A stretch of DNA of 64,000 nucleotides from Nonomuraea thailandensis (GCF_024172165.1 NZ_JAMZEB010000002.1:1116001-1180000); one strand, 5' to 3'; shown: positions 8,121 through 17,482, counted from the first letter of the stretch. The notes: a model not told the origin generated them from the letters alone. Translations and numbers: made by a program.

Positions 8121-9293
8121 ATGCGTGTTGATCTGCTCAGCCGGGAGTATCCGCCCGAGGTGTACGGCGGGGCCGGGGTGCACATGGAGTACCTGGCCAG
8201 GGAGCTGCGGAAGCTGGCCGACGTACGCGTGCGCTGCTTCGGGGCCGAGCGCGACGAGCCGGGCGTCTCGGCCTACCGAATGCCGGGCGGGCTGGCGAGC
8301 GCCAACGCCGCGCTGCAGGTGCTCGGCGTGGACCTGGAGATGGCCGCCGCCTGCGAGGGCGCCGACGTGGTGCACTCCCACACCTGGTACGCCAACTTCG
8401 CCGGCCATGTCGCGAAGCTGCTGCACGGCGTGCCCCACGTGATCACCACGCACAGCCTGGAGCCGCTGCGCCCGTGGAAGGCCGAGCAGCTCGGCGGCGG
8501 CTACGCGATCTCGTCGTGGGCCGAGCGCACGGCCCTGGCCGCCGCGGACGCGGTCGTCGCGGTCTCGGAGGGCATGCGCCGCGACGTGCTGACCGCCTAC
8601 CCGGAGATCCCGCCGGAGAAGGTCACCGTCATCCACAACGGCATCGACACCGCCCAGTACGTCCCCGACCCCGGCACCGGCGTGCTGGAGAAGCACGGCG
8701 TGGACCCGGCCAGGCCGTACGTCGTCTTCGTCGGCCGCATCACCCGCCAGAAGGGCCTGGTCCACCTCCTGCACGCGGCGCGCTCCTTCGACCCGGCGGC
8801 GCAGCTCGTGCTGTGCGCGGGAGCGCCCGACACGCCGGAGATCGCCGCGGAGGTGACCGAGCTGGTGCGCGGGCTCGACCGCGACGGCGTCCTCTGGATC
8901 CAGGAGATGTTGCCCAAGCCCGAGGTGATCCAGCTCCTGACGCACGCCACGGTGTTCGTCTGCCCGTCGGTCTACGAGCCGATGGGCATCGTCAACCTGG
9001 AGGCGATGGCCTGCGAGACGGCGGTGGTGGCGACGGCGACCGGCGGCATCCCGGAGGTGGTCGCCGACGGCGCGACAGGGCTGCTGGTGCCCATCTCGCA
9101 GGCCGCCGACGGCACGCCGCACGACCCCGAGCGCTTCGCCGCCGACCTCGCCGAGCGGGTCAACGCCCTGCTGGGCGACCCGGCGCGGGCGCGCGCCATG
9201 GGCGAGGCGGGCCGGGCTCGCGCCATCGAGCACTTCTCCTGGACCCGCATCGCCGAGCGCACGGTGGAGCTCTACGCCTCGCTGGGCGCCTGA
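8121..9293 (+). CDS. glgA: GT4 glycogen synthase / alpha-maltose-1-phosphate synthase
   Basis: A 390-residue GT4-fold glycosyltransferase. The N-terminal Rossmann half begins with YPPEVYGGAGVHMEYLARE, which carries the GAG(V)H acceptor loop. The C-terminal half has the donor-site pattern VGRITRQKGLVHLL and the E-x7-E motif CPSVYEPMGIVNLEAMAC. Actinobacterial proteins of this length and neighbourhood include mycobacterial GlgM, which uses ADP-glucose and glucose-1-phosphate to make maltose-1-phosphate. Which reaction applies here cannot be settled from sequence. Pairing with glgC strongly supports ADP-glucose as donor. The ATG at 8121 is preceded by TTAAGG. Confidence 0.9.
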   Translation: MRVDLLSREYPPEVYGGAGVHMEYLARELRKLADVRVRCFGAERDEPGVSAYRMPGGLASANAALQVLGVDLEMAAACEGADVVHSHTWYANFAGHVAKLLHGVPHVITTHSLEPLRPWKAEQLGGGYAISSWAERTALAAADAVVAVSEGMRRDVLTAYPEIPPEKVTVIHNGIDTAQYVPDPGTGVLEKHGVDPARPYVVFVGRITRQKGLVHLLHAARSFDPAAQLVLCAGAPDTPEIAAEVTELVRGLDRDGVLWIQEMLPKPEVIQLLTHATVFVCPSVYEPMGIVNLEAMACETAVVATATGGIPEVVADGATGLLVPISQAADGTPHDPERFAADLAERVNALLGDPARARAMGEAGRARAIEHFSWTRIAERTVELYASLGA

Positions 9294-9311
9294 CGGAGCC
9301 CCGCGCGCGTC

Positions 9312-10316
9312 CTAGACGAGGCCCCTGCGGCTGGCCTGGGCGCCCGCCTGGAAGCGGGTCTCGGCGTTGAGCTCGTCGAGCAGGTGCCGCAGGCGGCGGC
9401 GCAGGCTGCGCGGGCTGGTGCCGAGCTGCCGGGCGATGGCGTCGTCCTTGAGCCCGGCCGCCAGCAACGCCAGCAGCCTGCGGTCCTCCAGGCCCAGGCC
9501 CGCGCCGGGATCACCCTCGGGGGCGAGCTCCGGCGACCCCTGCGACCACAGCTCCGGACGCACCGGCAGCGCCTCCTGCCACAGCCGCTCGAACAGCTCC
9601 ACCAGGGCCACGACCATGGTGGAGCCCCTGATGAGCACCCCGCGCGTGAGCGGTGGGTCCATGTGCAGCGGCATGACCGCCCGCGACCGGTCGACCAGCG
9701 CCATCTTGAACGGCAGCCACGGCAGGATGCGCGCCTCCTCGCCCGCCCTGATGAGGCTGCCCACCTCGTCGAGGGCCCCCGCGTGCTCGAAGGCCTCGGG
9801 CACGTAGAGGGTGCGGTAGCGCACGCCGTTGCGCAGCAGCTCGGTCTGCAGCGGGTTGTGGTAGTCCAGCACGTACGGGGGCCGGTCGAAGGTCAGCACC
9901 TCCTCCTTGGCCTCCTGCTGCAGCCTGACGTACCAGCGGGCCTGCTCCTCGGGCCCGGCCAGCACCTCGAACTGGTCGCCGCCCTCGGGGTCGGTGCCGA
10001 CGTCGCGGAAGGCCGCCTCCAGCTCGTCGGCCGTGTCGGTGAGCCGGTCCAGCTCGCTCTGCATGTCGCGGACGAGCGAGCGGATCGCGGTGCCCGGGTT
10101 CGTCGCCGTCCAGCGGGGCGAGCGCCCCCACAGGCGGCTCACCAGGCCCCTGACCCGGAGCCTGCTCAGAGACGACTGGATGCGCCCGGCGCTCTCGCCG
10201 CTGCGCATGACCAGCTCCTGCACCGTGATGCCGGGGCACGCCAGCACACTGCGGTAGATCCGTTCGTCGAACGCGCTGATGCCGACGATCTCCAGCGCCC
10301 GGCTGTCCTCCTGCAC
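9312..10316 (-). CDS. TrmB-like / LuxR-type transcriptional regulator
   Basis: About 334 residues. An N-terminal winged helix of the TrmB type (FDERIYRSVLACPGITVQEL..RSG) is followed by a coiled region, a central ligand-sensing part (residues about 100-240) and a C-terminal LuxR-like helix-turn-helix (LLAALAAGLKDDAIARQLGTSPRSLRRRLRHLLDEL). This two-HTH design is common in actinomycetes, often beside secreted peptidase genes. I take the GTG at 10314-10316 as start; a TTG at 10352 would add 12 residues and cannot be excluded. It is divergent from the subtilase gene with about 90 bp between, which makes that gene its likeliest target. Confidence 0.8.
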   Translation of the reverse strand: MQEDSRALEIVGISAFDERIYRSVLACPGITVQELVMRSGESAGRIQSSLSRLRVRGLVSRLWGRSPRWTATNPGTAIRSLVRDMQSELDRLTDTADELEAAFRDVGTDPEGGDQFEVLAGPEEQARWYVRLQQEAKEEVLTFDRPPYVLDYHNPLQTELLRNGVRYRTLYVPEAFEHAGALDEVGSLIRAGEEARILPWLPFKMALVDRSRAVMPLHMDPPLTRGVLIRGSTMVVALVELFERLWQEALPVRPELWSQGSPELAPEGDPGAGLGLEDRRLLALLAAGLKDDAIARQLGTSPRSLRRRLRHLLDELNAETRFQAGAQASRRGLV

Positions 10317-10407
10317 GTGCTCGATCTTGGCCGTTTCCGGCAGTTGCCGCAATAGGCCACCGACGCCACCTTGTCACCAAATTTCACTGACAATTAGAAA
10401 ACGGGAT

Positions 10408-13400
10408 GTGCAACAGAGAACGGCCCTTCTGGGCGTCGTGTTACTGGCCGCCACGGCGATCGCCGTACCGGCCCAGGCGGCGCCCGCCCAGCCCACCGCC
10501 AAGCTCCGACCCGCGAAGACGATCACCCTCATCACCGGGGACAGGGTCACCCTCCGCGAGCTGCCCAACAAGCAGACCCAGCTCGACGTCGCCGCCGGCC
10601 CCGGCCGAGAAAAGATCAACTTCGTGCACCGCAGGTCCGCGGACGGGCTCAGCATCGTGCCCGTGGACGCGATGCCCCTGCTGGCCGCGGGCACCCTCGA
10701 CCCCCGGCTCTTCGACGTCACCCGGCTGGCCGCGCTCGGCTACGACGACGCCGCCAGCCCCCAGCTCCCGCTGATCATGACGTACGCCGACGGCGCCGGC
10801 GCCGCCACCCTGCGCGCCGCCGGCGGGCGCCCGCTGCCCGCCATCAACGGCGTCGCCAGGAAGGAGCCCCGCACCGGCGCGCTCTGGCAGACGCTGACAG
10901 GACAGGCGCGGACCGCGACCGCCCCCGCGAAGATCTGGCTCGACGGCAAGGCCAAGATCTCCCTCGACGTCAGCGTGCCGCGCATCGGCGCGCCCGCCGC
11001 CTGGGCGGCCGGCCACACCGGCCAGGACGTCCCCGTCGCGGTGCTCGACACCGGCTACGACCCCGGCCACCCCGACCTGCAAGGTCAGGTCGTCAAGAGC
11101 GAGAACTTCACCGCCGAGCCGGACGTGCGCGACCTGAACGGCCACGGCACGCACGTCGCCTCCACGATCGCCGGCACCGGCGCCGCCTCCGACGGCAGGC
11201 GCAAGGGCGTCGCCCCCGGCGCCCGGCTCATGATCGCCAAGGTCTGCGGCCAGGACGGCAACTGCCCCGACTCGGGCATCATCGAGGCCATGACCTGGGC
11301 GGCCGAGAACGGCGCCCGCGTCGCCAACCTCAGCCTCGGCAACGCCGACGCTCCAGGAATCGACCCCCTGGAGCAGGCCGTCAACAGCCTGTCCGCCGAG
11401 TACGGCACGCTCTTCGTGATCGCCGCGGGCAACGACGGTCCGGAGCGGCTCGGCTCACCCGGCTCCGCCGACCACGCCCTGTCGGTCGGCGCCTCCTACC
11501 GCGACGCCGACACGGTCGCCCAGTTCAGCAGCACGGGCCCGCGCCCCGGTGACGGCGCGGTCAAGCCCGACCTGACCGCCCCCGGCGTGGGCATCGTCGC
11601 CGCCAGGGCCGGCGCCCCCGAGGGCAGCTCGGGCGACGAGCTGTACACGGAGATGAGCGGCACGTCCATGGCCACCCCGCACGTGGCGGGCGCGGCGGCG
11701 ATCGTGGCGGGCCTGCACCCCGACTGGAAGGCCGAGCGCATCAAGGCGTCGCTGATGGCCTCCACCGCCCCCGGCGACGAGCTGGGCGCCTACATCCAGG
11801 GCTCCGGCCGCGTGGACGTCGCCCGCGCCGTCGCCCAGCAGGTCACGGCCGAGCCCGCCTCGCTGAGCATGGGCGACGTCGAGCTGCCCGACACCGCGCC
11901 CAAGGAGCGCGCGCTCACCTACCGCAACGACGGCGACACCGCGATCCGGCTGGAGCTCAGCGTGATCGCCAAGGACGGGCACGGCGAGACCGCGGCCCCG
12001 TTCAGCCTCGGCGCCGACGCGGTGGAGGTGCCCGCGCGCGGCACCGCCCAGGTCACGGTGACCGCCGAGCCCGGCGGGACCGGCACGTTCAGCGGGACGG
12101 TCATCGCCAGGGGCGGGGACGTCACCGTACGCACAGGCATCGGCATGCGGGTCACGCCGGAGAAGGCCGGGCTCAAGCTGACCTTCACCGGCAGCGACGG
12201 CCGGCCCGCCGCGAACGCCTTCGCCGGGGTCATCGACCTCGACACCAAGGAGCAGACCAACTACGACATCTCCGGCGGCAACCTCGACCTGCGGCTGGAC
12301 AAGGGCCACCGGTACACGGTGGTCTCCCTGATGGCCGACCACGACGGCGCCATCGTCATGGCGGCCGAGCCGGAGTTCGCCCTCGACGCCGACCGCACCG
12401 TCACCGCCGACGCCCGCCGCGCCGAGCCGGTGGACGTGCGCACGCAGGAGCCGACCGCGCGGCTGGCCATCGGCATGCTGGGCATGCTGCAGCTCGTGGA
12501 CGGCATGCAGCCCCTCGGCGTGGACGTGGACCTGGCCGGCATGTGGGGCGCCGAGCGGATCGAGGGCATCAAGGCCATCCCGACCACCCGCACGGCCAGC
12601 AAGAAGTTCGCCTACTACCGGTGGACCCAGTGGGCCCGGCCGAAGGCCGACGGCTCCTATGACGCCAGCCCGTACTTCTACCACCTGATGAAGGCCGAGC
12701 CGCGCATCCCCGCCGACCCCGGTTACCGCCCGCGCCGCCGTGACCTGGCCGAGGTCACCTCCACCTACGCCGCCCAGCAGGACGGCAAGACCGGCGAGCA
12801 CATGGCACTGCCCGTGCTGTACGGGACCGAGCTGGCCTGGATGCCCTACGTGCACGTGGCCCACGTGCCGCTGCCGTTCCGCAGGACCGAGTACTACACG
12901 CCCGGCGACACCGGCTGGTACCCGTCGTTCGCCCAGTACAAGCTCCCCCCGGAGGGCATCGACGACCTCGACCAGTTCTTCTTCGGCCGCACCACCGTCT
13001 ACCGCGCCGGTCAGAAGAGCACGGAACGCTGGAACGGCGCCGTCTTCGGAGCCGCGCTCAACCCCGACGGCGACGTCAACTGGCGTGAGGAGAACATGAT
13101 GCAGTTCGCCGTCTCGCTGTTCGACGACGGCAGGGCCGAGCGTCACTCCATCGGCAACTACACGGCTCCGCAGGCCAAGCTCTACCGTGACGGCAAGGAG
13201 ATCTACAGCACGAGCGACTACCTGCCCGGCTGGATCGACGTGCCCGCCGAGCAGAAGGAGAGCGAGTACCGCCTCACCATGAGCGCCGACAGAGACGCGG
13301 CCATGACCAGGCTGTCCACCCGGGTCAGCGCCGAGTGGCGGTTCCGGTCGAAGACGCCCGCGGCGGGCGAGCGGCAGCTCCTGCCGCTGCTGGCCGTCAA

Positions 13401-13707
13401 GATCGACCCTGAGCTGGACGAGCACAACCGGGCCTCCACGGGCCCCATGCGGATCCCGCTCAGCGTCCAGCGCCAGGCCGGCTCGCCCGATCTGAGGCTG
13501 CGCACGCTGACCGCCGACGTCTCCTACGACGACGGCCGCACGTGGCTGCCGGCCGTGGTGCACCCGTCGGGCAAGGACGCCTGGTCGGCGCAGACCTGGC
13601 ACCCGGTCCAGGCGCGCGGGAAGTTCGTCTCCCTGCGGGTCAAGGCGGTGGACGGCGGCGGCAACGCCTTCAGCCAGACCGTCGTCAGGGCCTACCAGGT
13701 CAAGTGA
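10408..13707 (+). CDS. Secreted S8 family serine peptidase (subtilase), large
   Basis: A 1099-residue secreted protease. A signal peptide ending near PAQAAPA is followed by a propeptide-like region and a subtilisin catalytic domain. The full triad is present: Asp214 in VAVLDTGYD, His246 in NGHGTHVAS and Ser420 in SGTSMATPHVAG; the oxyanion Asn is at about 342 in AAGNDGP. About 600 residues of beta-rich C-terminal domains follow, with no evident membrane anchor or sorting motif. The start is the GTG at 10408 just after GGGAT; n-region basic residues are sparse with this start, so a non-standard start slightly upstream is possible. Divergent from the TrmB/LuxR-type regulator. Confidence 0.9.
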   Translation: MQQRTALLGVVLLAATAIAVPAQAAPAQPTAKLRPAKTITLITGDRVTLRELPNKQTQLDVAAGPGREKINFVHRRSADGLSIVPVDAMPLLAAGTLDPRLFDVTRLAALGYDDAASPQLPLIMTYADGAGAATLRAAGGRPLPAINGVARKEPRTGALWQTLTGQARTATAPAKIWLDGKAKISLDVSVPRIGAPAAWAAGHTGQDVPVAVLDTGYDPGHPDLQGQVVKSENFTAEPDVRDLNGHGTHVASTIAGTGAASDGRRKGVAPGARLMIAKVCGQDGNCPDSGIIEAMTWAAENGARVANLSLGNADAPGIDPLEQAVNSLSAEYGTLFVIAAGNDGPERLGSPGSADHALSVGASYRDADTVAQFSSTGPRPGDGAVKPDLTAPGVGIVAARAGAPEGSSGDELYTEMSGTSMATPHVAGAAAIVAGLHPDWKAERIKASLMASTAPGDELGAYIQGSGRVDVARAVAQQVTAEPASLSMGDVELPDTAPKERALTYRNDGDTAIRLELSVIAKDGHGETAAPFSLGADAVEVPARGTAQVTVTAEPGGTGTFSGTVIARGGDVTVRTGIGMRVTPEKAGLKLTFTGSDGRPAANAFAGVIDLDTKEQTNYDISGGNLDLRLDKGHRYTVVSLMADHDGAIVMAAEPEFALDADRTVTADARRAEPVDVRTQEPTARLAIGMLGMLQLVDGMQPLGVDVDLAGMWGAERIEGIKAIPTTRTASKKFAYYRWTQWARPKADGSYDASPYFYHLMKAEPRIPADPGYRPRRRDLAEVTSTYAAQQDGKTGEHMALPVLYGTELAWMPYVHVAHVPLPFRRTEYYTPGDTGWYPSFAQYKLPPEGIDDLDQFFFGRTTVYRAGQKSTERWNGAVFGAALNPDGDVNWREENMMQFAVSLFDDGRAERHSIGNYTAPQAKLYRDGKEIYSTSDYLPGWIDVPAEQKESEYRLTMSADRDAAMTRLSTRVSAEWRFRSKTPAAGERQLLPLLAVKIDPELDEHNRASTGPMRIPLSVQRQAGSPDLRLRTLTADVSYDDGRTWLPAVVHPSGKDAWSAQTWHPVQARGKFVSLRVKAVDGGGNAFSQTVVRAYQVK

Positions 13708-13712
13708 GCCGG

Positions 13713-13740
13713 GGGAGGTCCCGCTCCGGCGGGACCTCCC
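13713..13740. terminator. Bidirectional hairpin terminator
   Basis: Perfect 11-bp arms GGGAGGTCCCG (13713-13723) and CGGGACCTCCC (13730-13740) with a 6-base loop sit between the stops of the convergent subtilase and nitroreductase genes. A strong GC stem at this place is most simply a terminator for both. Confidence 0.8.
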
Positions 13741-13742
13741 TG

Positions 13743-14147
13743 TCAGGCGGCGCGTTCGAGCACGACGACCGGGATCTCCCGGTCGGTCTTCTTCTGGTAC
13801 TCGTCGTAGTCCGGCCAGGTGCGCGCCATGACCTTCCACATCTCCGGCTTCTCGCCGGGGGCGGCCGTGCGGGCGCGGGCCTTGAACCTGTCGCCCTTCA
13901 CCTGCACCTCGACGTCCGGGCTGGCCTGCAGATTCTTGTACCACCCCGGATGGTCGGCGTCGCCGCCCTTGGACGCCACCACGAGGTAGGCGTCGCCGAA
14001 CGGCTGGTAGATGAGCGGAGTGGTGAAGGGGCGGCCGGACTTGCGCCCCTTGGTGGTCAGCAGGAGGACGGTGGTGTTGTTCCAGTCGTGTCCCTCCGCG
14101 CCGTCGGTCTCCTGGTAACGCCGGACATGTTCTTCGCCGTAGAGCAT
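13743..14147 (-). CDS. Nitroreductase family deazaflavin-dependent oxidoreductase (DDN-like)
   Basis: A 134-residue split-beta-barrel protein of the F420-binding family that includes mycobacterial Ddn. Recognisable features are LLLTTKGRKSGRPFTTPLIY (cofactor phosphate-binding Lys/Arg/Ser region), YLVVASKGG and the HPGWYKNLQASPDVEVQ block. Members use reduced F420 to reduce quinones, nitroimidazoles or unsaturated substrates; the natural substrate is unknown. Cytoplasmic or membrane-associated, single domain, normal length. It is monocistronic, ending at the shared hairpin with the subtilase gene. Confidence 0.9.
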   Translation of the reverse strand: MLYGEEHVRRYQETDGAEGHDWNNTTVLLLTTKGRKSGRPFTTPLIYQPFGDAYLVVASKGGDADHPGWYKNLQASPDVEVQVKGDRFKARARTAAPGEKPEMWKVMARTWPDYDEYQKKTDREIPVVVLERAA

Positions 14148-14234
14148 GCAGCCGAACTACCCACCTCGACCGTGACCTCACCGTTACTCGACGCGGTCTG
14201 GACGAGAAGTTAACGTGGTTGGCACACCCCTTTC

Positions 14235-14275
14235 TGTAAGCGCTTCCACCCTTCAGGGGAGTGGAAGCGCTTACA
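14235..14275. promoter_or_regulatory. Double LacI-family operator (perfect 15-bp inverted repeat)
   Basis: TGTAAGCGCTTCCAC (14235-14249) is repeated as its exact reverse complement at 14261-14275, 11 bp apart. Each arm itself contains the near-palindrome GTAAGCGCTTCCA with the central CG expected of LacI-family sites, so this is two operators facing each other. The right arm ends two bases before the ribosome site of the LacI gene at 14292, which implies autoregulation and repression of the whole sugar operon. A hairpin reading is possible but less likely in front of a start codon. Confidence 0.85.
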
Positions 14276-14291
14276 CAGGAAGAGAACCACC

Positions 14292-15290
14292 ATGGACGTG
14301 ACCATCTACGAAGTGGCCAGGCGGGCGGGCGTGTCGATCGCCACCGTGTCCAGGGCGCTGCGCGGCACCGGCCCCGTCGCCGCGAAGACGCGGGAGAAGG
14401 TGCTCCAGGCCGTCGAGGAGCTCAACTTCACGCCCAGCCGCCTGGGCGTCAGCCTCGCCGAGGGCCGCCACGCCGCCAACGGCGTCGTCTTCCCCGACCT
14501 GGCGGGCCCGTACTACGCCGAGGTCCTGCTCGGCTACGAGGAGGTGGCCTCCGAGCTGGGCCGTTCGGTGATCATCCTGTCCACCAAGGGCCGCACCAGG
14601 GTCGGCGACCTGATCAAGGACCTGGCCGGCCGGGTGGACGGCATGCTGATCTTCGGCCACACCGTGCCCGAGCCGCTGGTCGCCGAGCTGGTACGGCTCG
14701 GCGTGCGCCTGGTGTTCCTCTCCCGCGACCCGTTGCCCGGCGCCGGCACGCTGCGCAGCGAGAACACCGCCTCCGCCCGCGCGCTGGCCGGGCACCTGCG
14801 CGGCCACGGCTACGAGCGCTTCGCCTTCCTCGGCGCCCCGCTCACCAGCCACGACGACGTGGACGAGCGCTGGCAGGGCGTCCGGGGCGTGCTCGGCGGG
14901 GCGATCGAGGCCGTCGGCACCGGCCACTACACCGTGGAATGCGGCCACGAGGCCGCCACCAAGCTGCTCAAGGGCAGGGACAGGCCCCGGGCGATCATCT
15001 GCTCCGACGACGAGGTGGCGCTGGGGGCGCTGCTCGCCGCCGAGGAGCTCGGCCTCGACGTGCCCGGCGACGTGGCCGTGACCGGCTGGGACGACATCAT
15101 GGCCGCCCGCCACGCCCGCCCGGCGCTGACCACCGTGCGGCAGCCGATGCGCGAGCTCGGCGCCCGGGCCGCCCGCGCGCTCGACGAGCTCATCACGGGG
15201 GCCCGCGACACCCCGAGCCACATCGTCCTGACCACCGAGCTGGTCATCCGCTCCAGCTGCGGTCACCACCCCCAGGAGGTTCCGACGTGA
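14292..15290 (+). CDS. LacI family transcriptional regulator of the sugar operon
   Basis: A 332-residue regulator. The N-terminal helix-turn-helix is textbook LacI (TIYEVARRAGVSIATVSRALRG), with a hinge helix near residue 55 (SRLGVSLAEGR), then a periplasmic-binding-like sensor domain with VAVTGWDDIMAARHARPALTTVRQP near the C-terminus. AGGAAGAG precedes the ATG at 14292. Its stop overlaps the start of the binding-protein gene (GTGA), so it is the first gene of the operon it presumably represses through the double operator immediately upstream. The inducer should be the sugar imported by the following ABC system; identity unknown. Confidence 0.92.
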   Translation: MDVTIYEVARRAGVSIATVSRALRGTGPVAAKTREKVLQAVEELNFTPSRLGVSLAEGRHAANGVVFPDLAGPYYAEVLLGYEEVASELGRSVIILSTKGRTRVGDLIKDLAGRVDGMLIFGHTVPEPLVAELVRLGVRLVFLSRDPLPGAGTLRSENTASARALAGHLRGHGYERFAFLGAPLTSHDDVDERWQGVRGVLGGAIEAVGTGHYTVECGHEAATKLLKGRDRPRAIICSDDEVALGALLAAEELGLDVPGDVAVTGWDDIMAARHARPALTTVRQPMRELGARAARALDELITGARDTPSHIVLTTELVIRSSCGHHPQEVPT

Positions 15291-16549
15291 ACACCACCAC
15301 CCGGCGCGCCGCGGGCGTGCTGGCCATCACGATCGTGGCCGCGGGCTGCGGCCGCGGCGCGGACACGGCGCCCGAGCAGGCGCGGGACGTCACGACCGGC
15401 AAGATCGCGGGGGAGGTCTCGGTCTGGGCGATGGGCGAGGAGGGCAAGGCGCTCGGCGCCTTCGTCAAGGATTTCGAGAGCGCCAACCCCGGCGTCAAGG
15501 TCAACGTGACGGCCATCGGCTGGGACGTGGCCCACGACAAGATCACCTCGGCGATCGCGGGCGGCGCCACCCCCGACGTGAGCATGATCGGCTCGACCTG
15601 GTCGGGCGAGCTGGCCAAGACCGGCGCGCTGGAGCCGACGCCCGGCAACCTGGTCGACAAGTCGGCGTTCTTCCCCGGCGCCTGGCAGACCGTGGACATC
15701 AACGGCACCGCGTACGGCGTGCCGTGGTACGTCGAGACCCGCGTCCTGTACTACCGCACCGACCAGGCCGAGAAGGCCGGCGTGCAACCTCCGGCGACGT
15801 GGCAGGAGTTCACCGCGTTCGTCCGCGCGCTCAAGGAGAAGGGCGGCGCGAGCCGCGGCTTCAACCAGAGCTACCAGCTCGGCGCCTCCTGGCAGGAGGT
15901 GCTGCCGCTGATCTGGCAGGCCGGCGGCGAGATCGTCAAGGACGGCGAGTACACCTTCGACACCCCCGAGGCGGTCACCGCGCTCAAGCAGTACGCCTCG
16001 CTGTTCGAGCAGAAGCTGGCCCCCACCGACACCCCCGCGGACGCCTTCCCGCAGACCTTCATCAAGGGCGAGGTCGGCGCGTTCTACTCCGGCCCGTGGA
16101 TGATCGGCGTGCTCGGCAACGACGGCGGCCCGGGCTTCGCGGACAAGTTCGACGTCGCCCCCTACCCCAAGGGCCCGGTCTCGGCGACGAGCTTCGTCGG
16201 CGGCGCCGACATGGCGGTGTTCAAGAAGGCCGGGAACCGCGACGCCGCCTGGAAGTTCATCCAGTGGCTGAGCGAGCCGAAGGTGCAGGCCAAGTGGTAC
16301 ACCACGGTCAAGGCGCTGCCCGCCGTGCAGGCGGCCTGGCAGGAGCCCGAGCTCAAGGCCGACGAGCAGCTCGCGGTCTTCGGCGAGCAGCTCAAGGACG
16401 CCAGGACGCCGCCGCCGTTCCCCACCTGGGAGCAGGTGGCCAGGGTGCTGGAGGCCGAGCTGGAGAAGCTGGCCCGCGGCCGGTCCACCCCTGAGCAGAC
16501 GGCCAAGGCGATCCAGTCGCAGGCCGACACGATCGGCACCGGCCTGTAA
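15287..16549 (+). CDS. ABC sugar transporter solute-binding lipoprotein
   Basis: A 420-residue extracytoplasmic binding protein of carbohydrate family 1. The lipobox is IVAAGC with Cys21 as the lipidation site; the mature part has SVWAMGEEGKALGAFVKDFE at the N-lobe and PWYVETRVLYYRTDQAEKAG as the hinge signature. The GTG start overlaps the LacI stop by four bases and follows AGGAGG, indicating translational coupling. It captures a mono- or oligosaccharide and delivers it to the two permeases downstream. No ATPase gene is in the operon, so a shared MsiK-type ATPase encoded elsewhere is expected. Confidence 0.92.
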   Translation: MNTTTRRAAGVLAITIVAAGCGRGADTAPEQARDVTTGKIAGEVSVWAMGEEGKALGAFVKDFESANPGVKVNVTAIGWDVAHDKITSAIAGGATPDVSMIGSTWSGELAKTGALEPTPGNLVDKSAFFPGAWQTVDINGTAYGVPWYVETRVLYYRTDQAEKAGVQPPATWQEFTAFVRALKEKGGASRGFNQSYQLGASWQEVLPLIWQAGGEIVKDGEYTFDTPEAVTALKQYASLFEQKLAPTDTPADAFPQTFIKGEVGAFYSGPWMIGVLGNDGGPGFADKFDVAPYPKGPVSATSFVGGADMAVFKKAGNRDAAWKFIQWLSEPKVQAKWYTTVKALPAVQAAWQEPELKADEQLAVFGEQLKDARTPPPFPTWEQVARVLEAELEKLARGRSTPEQTAKAIQSQADTIGTGL

Positions 16550-16552
16550 GCC

Positions 16553-17482
16553 ATGGCCGTCGTCACGAGACAGGCGCCGCCTGCCCCCGCGCCGGTCAAG
16601 GTCAGGGGCGCGTTACGCCGGTCGGGCATCGGCTGGATCTTCATCCTGCCGTTCGTGGTGCTGTTCGCGGTGTTCTACCTGGGGCCGCTGCTGGTCGGCA
16701 TCGGGATGAGCTTCACCGACATCCGCAGCACCGACGTGACCGACCCCCTCGGCGTCAACCTGGTCGGCGTCGACAACTACCTGCGGCTCATGAGCGACGG
16801 CGCCATGCGCAGGGCCGCGCTCAACACCGTGGTCTTCGTGCTCACGGCGCTGCCGCTGACCATCGGCCTCGGGCTGGCCGCGGCCGTGCTGCTCAACACG
16901 GGCATCGCCCGGCTGCCCGCCGCGTTCTTCCGGCTCGGCTACTACCTGCCCAACATCACCAGCATCATCGGCATCGCGGTGGCCTGGAAGTTCCTGCTGG
17001 AGCCGGAGGCCGGCCTGGTCAACCGCCTGATCGGCCTGACCGGCGCCGAGGGCCCCAACTGGCTGGGGAACGAGGCCACCGCGCTGCCCTCGATCATCGT
17101 CATGACAGCCTGGCGCAGCTTCGGCTTCAACATGGTCGTGCTGCTGGCCGCGCTGCAGACGATCCCGAGAGAGCTGTACGAGGCCGCGGCGGTCGACGGC
17201 GCCGGCCGCTGGGCCCGCTTCCACGCGGTGACCCTGCCCTCGCTGCGGCCCGTCCTGCTGTTCTGCACGGTCTACAGCTCCGTCGGCTTCATGCAGTTCC
17301 TGGAGGAGCCGCTGGTCATGACCAGGGGCGGGCCGCTGAACGCCACGCTGTCGGCCTCGCTGGCCATCTTCAACCAGTTCGGCGTCGGCAACTACGGCTA
17401 CGCCGGGGCCGCCTCGACCGTGCTGTTCACGGTGATCGTGGCGCTGGCCGTGCTGCAGCTCAGGCTGGGGAGGAACCGATGA
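16553..17482 (+). CDS. ABC sugar transporter permease (MalF-type)
   Basis: A 309-residue six-helix permease of the binding-protein-dependent class. The ATPase-coupling EAA loop is ELYEAAAVDGAGRWARFHAV at about residue 206, matching the EAA-x3-G-x9-I-x-LP consensus with the LP in TLPSLRP. It starts three bases after the binding-protein stop, and its own stop overlaps the next permease (ATGA). As the longer, first permease it corresponds to MalF/UgpA. Located in the cytoplasmic membrane. Confidence 0.92.
   Translation: MAVVTRQAPPAPAPVKVRGALRRSGIGWIFILPFVVLFAVFYLGPLLVGIGMSFTDIRSTDVTDPLGVNLVGVDNYLRLMSDGAMRRAALNTVVFVLTALPLTIGLGLAAAVLLNTGIARLPAAFFRLGYYLPNITSIIGIAVAWKFLLEPEAGLVNRLIGLTGAEGPNWLGNEATALPSIIVMTAWRSFGFNMVVLLAALQTIPRELYEAAAVDGAGRWARFHAVTLPSLRPVLLFCTVYSSVGFMQFLEEPLVMTRGGPLNATLSASLAIFNQFGVGNYGYAGAASTVLFTVIVALAVLQLRLGRNR

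Noticed and set aside
11455..14181. Long minus-strand open frame (about 900 codons) opposite the subtilase
   Set aside because: Antisense shadow of the subtilase, whose catalytic triad is intact; composition is non-protein-like. Only the small nitroreductase (13743-14147) in another frame is real.
14235..14275. Rho-independent terminator
   Set aside because: The hairpin is directly before the LacI start and ribosome site, has internal LacI-type symmetry, and no gene ends just upstream on the plus strand.
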